Below are positions 1 through 4,943 of a DNA stretch of 5,657 nt, one piece after another. The notes beneath the pieces are model-generated. The model saw only the letters and a program-made list of their open reading frames with translations, was not told the origin of the DNA and ran no database searches. The position numbers and the translations under genes are program-made. The DNA is from an uncultured Angelakisella sp. (lineage in GTDB: Bacteria; Bacillota; Clostridia; Oscillospirales; Ruminococcaceae): NCBI GenBank assembly GCA_937914895.1, contig CALGIL010000247.1, positions 1-5,657 on the forward strand, read 5' to 3'. Numbering within the stretch: the first letter of the stretch is position 1; every line of letters starts with the position of its first letter.

Positions 1-822
1 CATGTCCACCGTGTTGGCGGTGTTGCCGTACATGGAGGCGTAGGCCAGCACGACCCCCGGCTTTTCCGGGCGGTAGGCGGCCCACCGGGCGTACTTTTCC
101 AGCAGCAGGGGGATGTCGCCGCCCCTAAGCACCGGCCCGTGAAGGGGGCAGAGGAGGGAAATGGGCAGACCTTCCACCTTTTTCAGGGCCGCCAGCACCT
201 GGGGCCCGTATTTGCCCACAATGTTGGCGTAGTACCGGCGCGTCTCATCCAGATAAAGGGCCTTATAATCCAGCTGGTCGCTGAACAGGTTGCCCGTAAA
301 GCCCCCAAAGGTGCCAAAGGCGTCGGCGGAAAACAAAATGCCCTCCGCCGCCTCGTAGGTAAACATCACCTCGGGCCAGTGGACCATGGGCGCCATGTAA
401 AAGCGCAGGGTGTGGCGGCCCAGGGAAAGCTCCTGCCCCTCCCGCACCTCCAGGGTGCGGCCCGCAAGGTCCATGCGGTAAAACTGCCGGATCATCTGAA
501 AGGTCTTTGGGTTGCCCACAATTTTGACCTCCGGCCAGATGCGGCAGATGTCCTCGATGTGGGCGCAGTGGTCCGGCTCCATGTGGTTGATGATCAGGTA
601 GTCCAGGGGGCGTCCGGCCAGGGCGGCGCGGAGATTTTCAAAAAACTGCTGGCGGATGGCGTTGTCCACCGTGTCCACCAGGGCGGTCTTTTCATCCAGA
701 ATCACATAGGCGTTGTAGGTCACGCCGTTTTCCAGGGGAAACAGATTTTCAAACAGCGCCAGCCGGCGGTCGCTGCCGCCCACCCAGGCAATGTGCGGGG
801 TCATCATTTGCATACAGTCCAT
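1..822 (-). CDS. fprA: FprA-type A-class flavoprotein (di-iron O2/NO reductase), 3' end outside window
   Basis: The reading frame is open for 274 codons from ATG at 822 to the window edge, so this is the N-terminal part only. The family couples a metallo-beta-lactamase-like di-iron domain to a flavodoxin domain and reduces O2 to water and/or NO to N2O in the cytoplasm of anaerobes, with electrons usually from rubredoxin or F420. The full di-iron ligand set is visible: H80-x-E82-x-D84-H85 (in NHMEPDHCAHIE), H148 (MVHWPE), bridging D167 (SADAFG) and H228 (CPLHGP). The flavodoxin domain begins at about residue 257 (VVLAYASMYGNTANT), whose SMYGNT is the FMN phosphate loop, which separates it from stand-alone MBL hydrolases. 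Start 822 is chosen because AGAAGG lies 6 nt upstream; in-frame ATGs at 813, 807 and 804 are worse spaced. It is the last visible gene of the sod-dps-fprA series. O2 versus NO preference and the electron donor cannot be read here. Confidence 0.93.
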   Translation of the reverse strand, partial: MDCMQMMTPHIAWVGGSDRRLALFENLFPLENGVTYNAYVILDEKTALVDTVDNAIRQQFFENLRAALAGRPLDYLIINHMEPDHCAHIEDICRIWPEVKIVGNPKTFQMIRQFYRMDLAGRTLEVREGQELSLGRHTLRFYMAPMVHWPEVMFTYEAAEGILFSADAFGTFGGFTGNLFSDQLDYKALYLDETRRYYANIVGKYGPQVLAALKKVEGLPISLLCPLHGPVLRGGDIPLLLEKYARWAAYRPEKPGVVLAYASMYGNTANTVDM

Positions 823-828
823 ACAATC

Positions 829-834
829 CCTTCT
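829..834 (-). promoter_or_regulatory. Ribosome binding site of fprA
   Basis: On the minus strand AGAAGG, within AAAGAAGGGA, lies 6 nt before the ATG at 822. It decides the start among four closely spaced in-frame ATG codons. Confidence 0.6.
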
Positions 835-849
835 TTGTTTTACGGCCGG

Positions 850-865
850 GGCCGATGCTTCGGCC
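850..865. repeat. Short 6-bp hairpin in the dps-fprA spacer
   Basis: GGCCGA and TCGGCC (850-855 and 860-865) are exact inverted copies around a TGCT loop. In a minus-strand transcript the hairpin lies just upstream of the fprA ribosome binding site without covering it. No U-tract follows in that direction. Its role is unknown; it could be a leader structure or mRNA stabiliser, or chance in GC-rich DNA. Confidence 0.3.
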
Positions 866-879
866 ATTTTACAGCGGGA

Positions 880-914
880 AGCAGTACAGCCGCGGCGGCT
901 GTACTGCTCTTTTT
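880..914 (+). terminator. Perfect 13-bp hairpin with T-tract on the plus strand, between dps and fprA
   Basis: The arms 880-892 (AGCAGTACAGCCG) and 896-908 (CGGCTGTACTGCT) are perfectly complementary around a 3-nt CGG loop. The plus strand then continues CTTTTTAT (909-916), the form of a rho-independent terminator for rightward transcription. Read leftward, in the direction of dps and fprA, the hairpin is followed by TTCCCGCTG, which is not a T-tract, so it should not be an efficient terminator there. No rightward gene precedes it. It may stop antisense transcripts, or act in the sod-dps-fprA mRNA as an intercistronic stabiliser or processing element. The hairpin is certain from the bases; its function is inferred. 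The rest of the 127-nt dps-fprA spacer shows no convincing promoter. Confidence 0.5.
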
Positions 915-949
915 ATCCCTGCTTTTGGGTGTGCCCCGGGAGGCGTCCG

Positions 950-1390
950 CTATGCCAGGTAGGACTGAAGCATCCAGCGGAGCTTTTGGTACTCGGTCAG
1001 GTAGCCGTTAAACTGGTCGGCGGTGGCGCCGTCTCCGGCCTCGTCCGCCAGCCGGGCAATCTCCCCGGTGTCCCGAATCCAGTGTTCCACGTCGGCCAAA
1101 AGGCCCCGGACGGTATCCTCCGAGGAGATGGGGGCGTCTTCCCGCTCCTGGATGGCGGCCATGGACAGGGCCGTCTTCAGGTTGGCCACCGGGGACTGCC
1201 CCAGGGCCAGCAGGCGCTCGGCCACCTCATCTATGATGCCGGCGGTCTGTTCGTACAGCTCCTCCAGCTTGACGTGCAGGGTAAAAAAGCTCCGCCCCTT
1301 AATATACCAGTGCAGGTTGTGCAGCTTAAGATAGGACACCTCCTGATTGGCAAGGTACAGGTTCATCTTCTCGTACAGCTTTGCGCTCAT
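950..1390 (-). CDS. dps: Dps-family mini-ferritin (iron storage, peroxide protection)
   Basis: This 146-residue protein belongs to the Dps/ferritin-like family, whose 12-subunit shells oxidise Fe(II), preferably with H2O2, and store the ferric mineral, limiting Fenton chemistry in the cytoplasm. The inter-subunit ferroxidase residues can be placed by spacing against E. coli Dps: H27 (NLHWYIKG), H39 and E43 (FFTLHVKLEELYE), D54 and E58 (IIDEVAERLLALG). E43 replaces the more usual Asp, a conservative change. Length suits short Firmicute Dps proteins. There is no lysine-rich N-terminal tail like that used by E. coli Dps for DNA binding, so DNA condensation is not predicted. The start has AAAGGAGGA about 7 nt upstream. 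It lies 49 nt after the SOD stop with no terminator between, so co-transcription with sod is likely. Peroxide made by SOD is the substrate that Dps uses. Confidence 0.92.
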   Translation of the reverse strand: MSAKLYEKMNLYLANQEVSYLKLHNLHWYIKGRSFFTLHVKLEELYEQTAGIIDEVAERLLALGQSPVANLKTALSMAAIQEREDAPISSEDTVRGLLADVEHWIRDTGEIARLADEAGDGATADQFNGYLTEYQKLRWMLQSYLA

Positions 1391-1439
1391 GCCCGTTCCT
1401 CCTTTCTAAAAAACAGAATCGATTGTTTGGCGGGCCGGG

Positions 1440-2060
1440 TTATTGACCGCCCTTGACCGCCTCGTAGTTGCCGGCCACCGCGGCCCAGTCGATGACGCCA
1501 AAGAACGCCTTGACGTAATCGGCCCGGAGGTTTTTATACTTCAGGTAGTAGGCGTGCTCCCAGACGTCGATGCCCAGGATGGGGGTATAGCCCGCCCCCT
1601 CCATCAGGGGATTGTCCTGGTTGGGGCTGGAGGAGAGGAGAAGCTCCCCGCCGCGGTTGGCGGACAGCCAGGCCCACCCGGAACCAAACCGGGCCACGGC
1701 CAGTCCGCTCAGCTGCTCCTGAAAGGCGGAAAAGCTTCCGAAGGTGCCTTCCAGCAGCTTGCCGAAGGCGCCGGACGGCTCCCCCCCGGCGCCGGGGGCC
1801 ATGGTGGAAAAATACAGGTTGTGGTTGTAAAAGCCGCCGCCGTTATTGCGGATGGCCTGGCGCAGGGCGGCGTCGGGAATCTCCTCCAGGGAGGACAGCA
1901 GCGCGCCGATCTCTTTATTGACACCGGCCTTTTCCGCGGCGTCATTCAGGTTTTTGGTATAGGCGGCGTGGTGCTTGGAATAGTGGGTCTCCATGGTCAA
2001 AGCGTCGATAAGGGGCTCCAGCGCGTCGTAGGAATAGGGCAGCTTGTATTGTGAATACAT
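1440..2060 (-). CDS. sodA: Iron/manganese superoxide dismutase
   Basis: This 206-residue protein is a full-length Fe/Mn-family superoxide dismutase, which converts two superoxide to O2 and H2O2 in the cytoplasm. The four metal ligands are present: H26 (METHYSKHH), H80 (GGGFYNHNLYF), D165 and H169 (DVWEHAYYL). Gateway Y34 and the FGSGWAWL segment (about 125-132) are conserved. A Gln in the second-shell position of Mn enzymes (Q148, in PNQDNPL), with Gly rather than Gln at position 76 in the first helical domain, points to an Mn or cambialistic enzyme; this is inferred from motifs. The common HxNH before ligand H80 is FYNH here. No signal peptide is seen. AGGAGG lies 7 nt before the start. It is the first gene of the leftward unit, preceded by a perfect TATAAT -10, with an operator-like dyad over the promoter. 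Confidence 0.95.
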   Translation of the reverse strand: MYSQYKLPYSYDALEPLIDALTMETHYSKHHAAYTKNLNDAAEKAGVNKEIGALLSSLEEIPDAALRQAIRNNGGGFYNHNLYFSTMAPGAGGEPSGAFGKLLEGTFGSFSAFQEQLSGLAVARFGSGWAWLSANRGGELLLSSSPNQDNPLMEGAGYTPILGIDVWEHAYYLKYKNLRADYVKAFFGVIDWAAVAGNYEAVKGGQ

Positions 2061-2067
2061 GAGGAAA

Positions 2068-2073
2068 CCTCCT
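2068..2073 (-). promoter_or_regulatory. Ribosome binding site of the SOD gene
   Basis: AGGAGG on the minus strand, 7 nt before the ATG at 2060. It is a strong consensus site and confirms the start. Confidence 0.85.
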
Positions 2074-2086
2074 AAAAAGTTTATTG

Positions 2087-2106
2087 GTTAGCGGTAATTA
2101 ACTAAC
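2087..2106. promoter_or_regulatory. Weak dyad in the SOD leader (GTTAG-N10-CTAAC)
   Basis: GTTAG at 2087-2091 and CTAAC at 2102-2106 are inverted copies 10 nt apart, around an AT-rich TAATTA core. The dyad lies just downstream of the predicted SOD start point (about 2107), a common place for a repressor site. The arms are only 5 bp, so chance is possible. Confidence 0.25.
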
Positions 2107-2123
2107 TGTCTTTATTATAGACA
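2107..2123. promoter_or_regulatory. 17-bp near-palindrome over the SOD -10 (candidate operator)
   Basis: The plus strand reads TGTCTTTATTATAGACA. Seven of eight arm positions pair about the central T2115; the mismatch is 2112/2118. It covers the whole SOD -10 hexamer, so a bound protein would block transcription. The odd-centred, AT-rich layout loosely resembles Fur/PerR-class sites, but TGTCT/AGACA arms do not match a PerR or Fur box I would call. The binding protein is unknown; candidates are a metal or peroxide repressor, or the adjacent MarR protein. Confidence 0.45.
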
Positions 2124-2142
2124 ACGGGCCCCAAAAAAGCAA
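2114..2142 (-). promoter_or_regulatory. Predicted sigma-A promoter of sod-dps-fprA
   Basis: On the minus strand TTGCTT (2142-2137) and TATAAT (2119-2114) are separated by exactly 17 nt. The -10 is perfect; the -35 keeps only the TTG core. The predicted start is near 2107, giving a leader of about 47 nt with a strong ribosome binding site. The weak -35 and the dyad over the -10 suggest a regulated promoter. Confidence 0.65.
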
Positions 2143-2165
2143 GAATTTCCGCCGTGACAAAGTTA

Positions 2166-2194
2166 TTGACAAATGGACAAAATAAGAATACAAT
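2166..2194 (+). promoter_or_regulatory. Predicted sigma-A promoter of marR-sufCBD
   Basis: TTGACA (2166-2171), a 17-nt spacer and TACAAT (2189-2194) match the consensus at 11 of 12 hexamer positions. The predicted start is near 2201, with a leader of about 70 nt. The -35 is back to back with the divergent SOD -35, separated by 23 nt. This strength implies high expression unless repressed, which fits the operator-like dyad at its start site. Confidence 0.78.
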
Positions 2195-2198
2195 CATA

Positions 2199-2217
2199 TT
2201 GTTTAGGCAATAAACAA
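2199..2217. promoter_or_regulatory. Perfect dyad TTGTTTA-N5-TAAACAA at the marR start site (candidate MarR operator)
   Basis: TTGTTTA (2199-2205) and TAAACAA (2211-2217) are exact reverse complements around GGCAA. The 19-bp site begins 4 nt after the -10 and spans the predicted +1. MarR proteins bind AT-rich inverted repeats of about this size and often repress their own operon from here, so autoregulation of marR-suf is the natural reading. The symmetry is seen; the binder is inferred. Confidence 0.6.
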
Positions 2218-2254
2218 AAAGCGCGCGTCCTTTGGAGCATCGACGGCCAGTGTG

Positions 2255-2263
2255 AGGGGAGGG
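2255..2263 (+). promoter_or_regulatory. Ribosome binding site that sets the marR start at 2272
   Basis: AGGGGAGGG ends 8 nt before the ATG at 2272. An earlier ATG at 2265, in another frame, is only 1 nt from this site and opens a shadow frame, so 2272 is the start. Confidence 0.75.
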
Positions 2264-2271
2264 TATGACCG

Positions 2272-2811
2272 ATGACCTATTGCAGGGTGACAGAGCAGCT
2301 GTTCGAGGTGATCCGCCTGTTGGAGGAGGAAAACAAAAAGTCCAGGGATTACGGCACCGGGGTTCTTATCACCCACGGCGAGGCCCTGTTTTTGGAGACG
2401 GTGCTGCGGTACCCCGGCGAAAATGTCAGCGCCCTTTCGGAGCGACTGGGCATTACCAAGGGCGCCGTCACCCAGATGGTGGAAAAGCTGAGCCAAAAGG
2501 AGCTTATCGGGACCGTCCAGCGGGACGGCAACAAAAAGGAGAAGTATTTTCGGCCCACCCAAAAAGGTGTGCTGACCATACAGGGGCGCCAGACCCTCCA
2601 CCGCCAGGCCAACCAGAAGCTGTGCGATTTTATCGCCGCCCTGGACCAGGGGGAAGCGGACACCGTTTTTCGTTTTTTGGAATGCCTTAGGGAGTGCGCG
2701 CCCTTTTGCGAATTCCAGTGCGCGTGCAAAAAAGCAAATAGAATTGACGAGGAGAAGCATTATGGGGAAACAATCGCTGCTGCGTGTGAGCGGGCTGCAT
2801 GCCGCGCTTGA
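2272..2811 (+). CDS. MarR-family transcriptional regulator with C-terminal cysteine ladder
   Basis: This 179-residue protein has the MarR layout: N-terminal helices, a winged helix-turn-helix at about 51-99 (NVSALSERLGITKGAVTQMV as recognition core, wing TVQRDGNKKEKYFRPTQKG), then C-terminal dimerisation helices. MarR proteins bind palindromic operators as dimers and are usually released by a ligand or by oxidation. The odd part is a run of cysteines at 138, 142, 146, 150 and 152 (CLRECAPFCEFQCAC). The first four repeat every fourth residue and would line one side of a helix. C4, C118, C172 and C177 add to nine in all. Such a cluster could bind Fe-S or a metal, or sense thiol oxidation. It is the first gene of the suf operon, behind a strong promoter and a perfect dyad, so autoregulation and control of Fe-S assembly are likely. 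The last 50 nt overlap sufC, so the tail after about residue 154 is doubtful. The gene has no established name that I recognise. Confidence 0.9.
   Translation: MTYCRVTEQLFEVIRLLEEENKKSRDYGTGVLITHGEALFLETVLRYPGENVSALSERLGITKGAVTQMVEKLSQKELIGTVQRDGNKKEKYFRPTQKGVLTIQGRQTLHRQANQKLCDFIAALDQGEADTVFRFLECLRECAPFCEFQCACKKANRIDEEKHYGETIAAACERAACRA
2749..2754 (+). promoter_or_regulatory. Ribosome binding site of sufC, inside marR
   Basis: GAGGAG lies 7 nt before the ATG at 2762. It favours that ATG over an in-frame TTG at 2744, which would add six residues. Lying inside the marR reading frame, it may couple sufC translation to marR. Confidence 0.65.
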
Positions 2812-3520
2812 GACGGGGGAGGAAATCCTCCGGGGCGTGGACCTGACCATCCAAAAGGGGGAGGTCCACGTCATTATGGGGCCCAACGGCTCGGGGAAAT
2901 CCACCTTGGCCAACACCATTATGGGCAGCCCCGTCTATCACGTCACCGGGGGCCGCATCCAGCTGGACGGGGAGGATATTACCGAAGCCGCTGTGGACGC
3001 CCGGGCCAAAAAGGGCATCTTTATGGCCTTTCAGGCCCCGGAGGAGATTGACGGTATTACCGTGTCCGACTTTTTAAAGACGGCAAAGGCCGCCCGGCAG
3101 GATAAGCCCGTTAAGTTTTTTGAGTTTAACGACCAGCTGCAAAACACCCTGGACACCCTGCAGCTGGACGCCGCCTATGCCCAGCGGTACTTAAACGTGG
3201 GTTTTTCCGGCGGCGAAAAGAAAAAGAGCGAGATTTTGCAGCTTTTGACCCTGAACCCCAAGCTGGCCATTCTGGACGAGACCGACTCCGGCCTTGACGT
3301 GGACGCCGTGCGGGTGGTGACGGACGGCATCCTGCGCTATAAAAACAGGGATAACGCCCTGCTCATCATCTCCCACAGCACCCGGCTGCTGGACGAGCTC
3401 CCGGTGGACTATGTCCATATCCTGTCCCACGGCAGGTTTGTCCATACCGGGGACAGGGGCCTTATCGACGAAATCAGCAAAAACGGATTTGCCCGGTTTG
3501 TCCGGGCGGAGGCGAGGTGA
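2762..3520 (+). CDS. sufC: SufC, ABC-type ATPase of the SUF Fe-S cluster assembly complex
   Basis: This 252-residue protein is the soluble ABC ATPase that binds SufB and SufD; ATP-driven dimerisation of SufC remodels the scaffold so clusters can be built. All ABC motifs are present: Walker A GPNGSGKST (40-48), Q-loop MAFQAPEEIDG (Q91), signature FSGGEKKK (148-155), Walker B LAILDETDSGLD (168-179, catalytic E173) and H-loop H205 (IISHS). FSGGEKKK with ETDSGLD is typical of SufC and separates it from transport ATPases; no membrane segment is present. Length is normal for the family. It overlaps the annotated marR end by 50 nt and is followed after 3 nt by sufB, so translation is probably coupled across the operon. 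Confidence 0.97.
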   Translation: MGKQSLLRVSGLHAALETGEEILRGVDLTIQKGEVHVIMGPNGSGKSTLANTIMGSPVYHVTGGRIQLDGEDITEAAVDARAKKGIFMAFQAPEEIDGITVSDFLKTAKAARQDKPVKFFEFNDQLQNTLDTLQLDAAYAQRYLNVGFSGGEKKKSEILQLLTLNPKLAILDETDSGLDVDAVRVVTDGILRYKNRDNALLIISHSTRLLDELPVDYVHILSHGRFVHTGDRGLIDEISKNGFARFVRAEAR

Positions 3521-3523
3521 ACC

Positions 3524-4930
3524 ATGGAACGCCAAAAAACACAGCTGGACGAGGTGGACCGCGGCCTGTATGACATCCGGGACACGGCCGCCCCCGATTA
3601 CCAGGTGGCCCCCGGCCTGACCGAGGACATTGTGCGGGAAATTTCCGCCGGGCAAAACGAGCCCGACTGGATGCTGCAGCTGCGCCTGAAGAGCTTTGAA
3701 ATCTTTAAAAAGCTGGAAATGCCCACCTGGGGGCCGTCCCTCCACGAGCTGGACATGGACCAGATTGTCACCTATGTCCGGCCCAAGGCCGCCATGACCG
3801 ACAACTGGAAGGACCTGCCCGACGACATCCGCAGCACCTTTGACCGCCTGGGCATCCCCAAGGCCGAGCAGGAGGCCCTGGCCGGCGTGGGGGCCCAGTA
3901 CGACTCCGAGGTGGTCTACCACAACATGAAGGAGCAGATGAAGGCCCAGGGCGTCGTCTATACGGACATGCAGACGGCCCTGCGGGAATACGGGGACCTG
4001 GTAAAGGCCCATTTTATGAAGCTGCTGCCCCCCGGCGACCACAAATTCATGGCCCTTCACGGGGCGGTGTGGTCCGGCGGCTCCTTCGTCTATGTGCCGG
4101 CGGGGGTCCAGGTGGAGCTGCCCCTTCAGTCCTACTTCCGGCTTAACGCGCCGGGGGCCGGCCAGTTTGAGCACACCCTCATCATCTGCGAAAAGGGGTC
4201 TAAGCTCCATTTTATCGAGGGCTGCTCCGCGCCCCGGTACAACGTCCTCAACCTCCATGCCGGCGGGGTGGAGCTCTATGTGCGGGAGGGGGCCACCCTG
4301 CGCTATTCCACCATCGAAAACTGGTCCAAAAATATGCTCAACCTCAACTCCAAGCGGGCGCTGGTGGAAAAGGACGGGGCCATCGAGTGGATCTCGGGCA
4401 CCTTCGGCTCCCACATCACCATGCTGTACCCCAGCAGCATCTTAAAGGGGGAGGGCGCCCGCAGTGAATACATCGGCGTCAGCTTTGCCAGCGCCGGGCA
4501 GTTTTTGGATACCGGGGCAAAGGTGGTCCACGCCGCGCCCAACACCTCGTCCACCATGTCCTCCAAGTCCATTTCCAAGCTGGGGGGCAACACCACCACC
4601 CGCACCTCGGTGACCGTGCTGCCCGAGGCTAAAAACAGCAAATCCAGCGTCATCTGCGAAGCGCTGATGATGGACAGCGACTCCCGGTCCGACACCATTC
4701 CGGGCATGGACATCCGTAACGACGAGGTGGACATCGGCCACGAGGCCAAAATCGGCCGCATCAGCGAGGCGTCCATTTACTACCTCATGAGCCGGGGCCT
4801 AAGCGAGGAAGAGGCCAAGGCCATGATTGTGCGCGGCTTTGTGGAGCCGGTCACCAAGGAGCTCCCCCTGGAATACGCGGTGGAAATGAACCGCCTGGTG
4901 GGGCTGGAGCTGGAAGGAACCATAGGATAA
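3524..4930 (+). CDS. sufB: SufB, Fe-S cluster scaffold protein
   Basis: This 468-residue protein is the scaffold subunit of cytoplasmic SufBC2D, receiving persulfide sulfur from SufS/SufU or SufE and assembling nascent clusters. The family outline is complete: an N-terminal helical region with EPDWMLQLRLKSFEIF (46-61), a beta-helix core from about 170 (VPAGVQVELPLQSYFR at 191-206; EGCSAPRY with C234), and a C-terminal helical SufC-binding region (about 412-456, with GLSEEEAKAMIVRGF). C378 (SSVICEAL) and H406-E407 (DIGHEA) match E. coli C405, H433 and E434, the residues implicated in cluster assembly. The N-terminal CxxCxxxC of E. coli SufB is absent, leaving three cysteines (222, 234, 378). 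SufB differs from SufD by its length and by C378. GAGG 6 nt before the start overlaps the sufC stop, so the two are tightly coupled. sufD follows 13 nt later. Confidence 0.97.
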   Translation: MERQKTQLDEVDRGLYDIRDTAAPDYQVAPGLTEDIVREISAGQNEPDWMLQLRLKSFEIFKKLEMPTWGPSLHELDMDQIVTYVRPKAAMTDNWKDLPDDIRSTFDRLGIPKAEQEALAGVGAQYDSEVVYHNMKEQMKAQGVVYTDMQTALREYGDLVKAHFMKLLPPGDHKFMALHGAVWSGGSFVYVPAGVQVELPLQSYFRLNAPGAGQFEHTLIICEKGSKLHFIEGCSAPRYNVLNLHAGGVELYVREGATLRYSTIENWSKNMLNLNSKRALVEKDGAIEWISGTFGSHITMLYPSSILKGEGARSEYIGVSFASAGQFLDTGAKVVHAAPNTSSTMSSKSISKLGGNTTTRTSVTVLPEAKNSKSSVICEALMMDSDSRSDTIPGMDIRNDEVDIGHEAKIGRISEASIYYLMSRGLSEEEAKAMIVRGFVEPVTKELPLEYAVEMNRLVGLELEGTIG

Positions 4931-4936
4931 AGGAGG
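4931..4936 (+). promoter_or_regulatory. Ribosome binding site of sufD
   Basis: AGGAGG begins right after the sufB TAA and ends 7 nt before the ATG at 4944. It fixes the sufD start. Confidence 0.85.
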
Positions 4937-4943
4937 CTGCGCC

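Noticed and set aside
880..908. Hairpin as the terminator of the dps transcript
   Set aside because: In the dps direction it is followed by TTCCCGCTG rather than a T-tract, so it is not a standard intrinsic terminator for that strand.
139..1011. Plus-strand open frame of 290 codons, with others at 791-1456 and 1443-2054
   Set aside because: They lie antisense to fprA, dps and sod. The products are low-complexity (G, V, H, Q rich) with no recognisable domain, a usual shadow of GC-rich genes, while the minus strand gives complete known families with ribosome binding sites.
1391..1436. GCCCG/CGGGC inverted pair flanking the dps ribosome binding site
   Set aside because: The arms are only 5 bp, with a loop of about 36 nt, in GC-rich DNA. 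I cannot support it as a translational switch.
2265..2690. ATG at 2265 opening a 141-codon frame
   Set aside because: It is 1 nt from the ribosome binding site and yields an Arg/Gly/Pro-rich shadow product; the 2272 frame gives a clear MarR protein.
2744..2764. TTG at 2744 as sufC start
   Set aside because: It would add MTRRSI and place the GAGGAG site inside the gene. The ATG at 2762 has that site 7 nt upstream and gives the usual SufC length.
3191..4414. Minus-strand open frame of 407 codons
   Set aside because: It is antisense to sufC and sufB, which carry full family motifs. The translated product is Gly/His/Val rich with no domain and no proper ribosome binding site.
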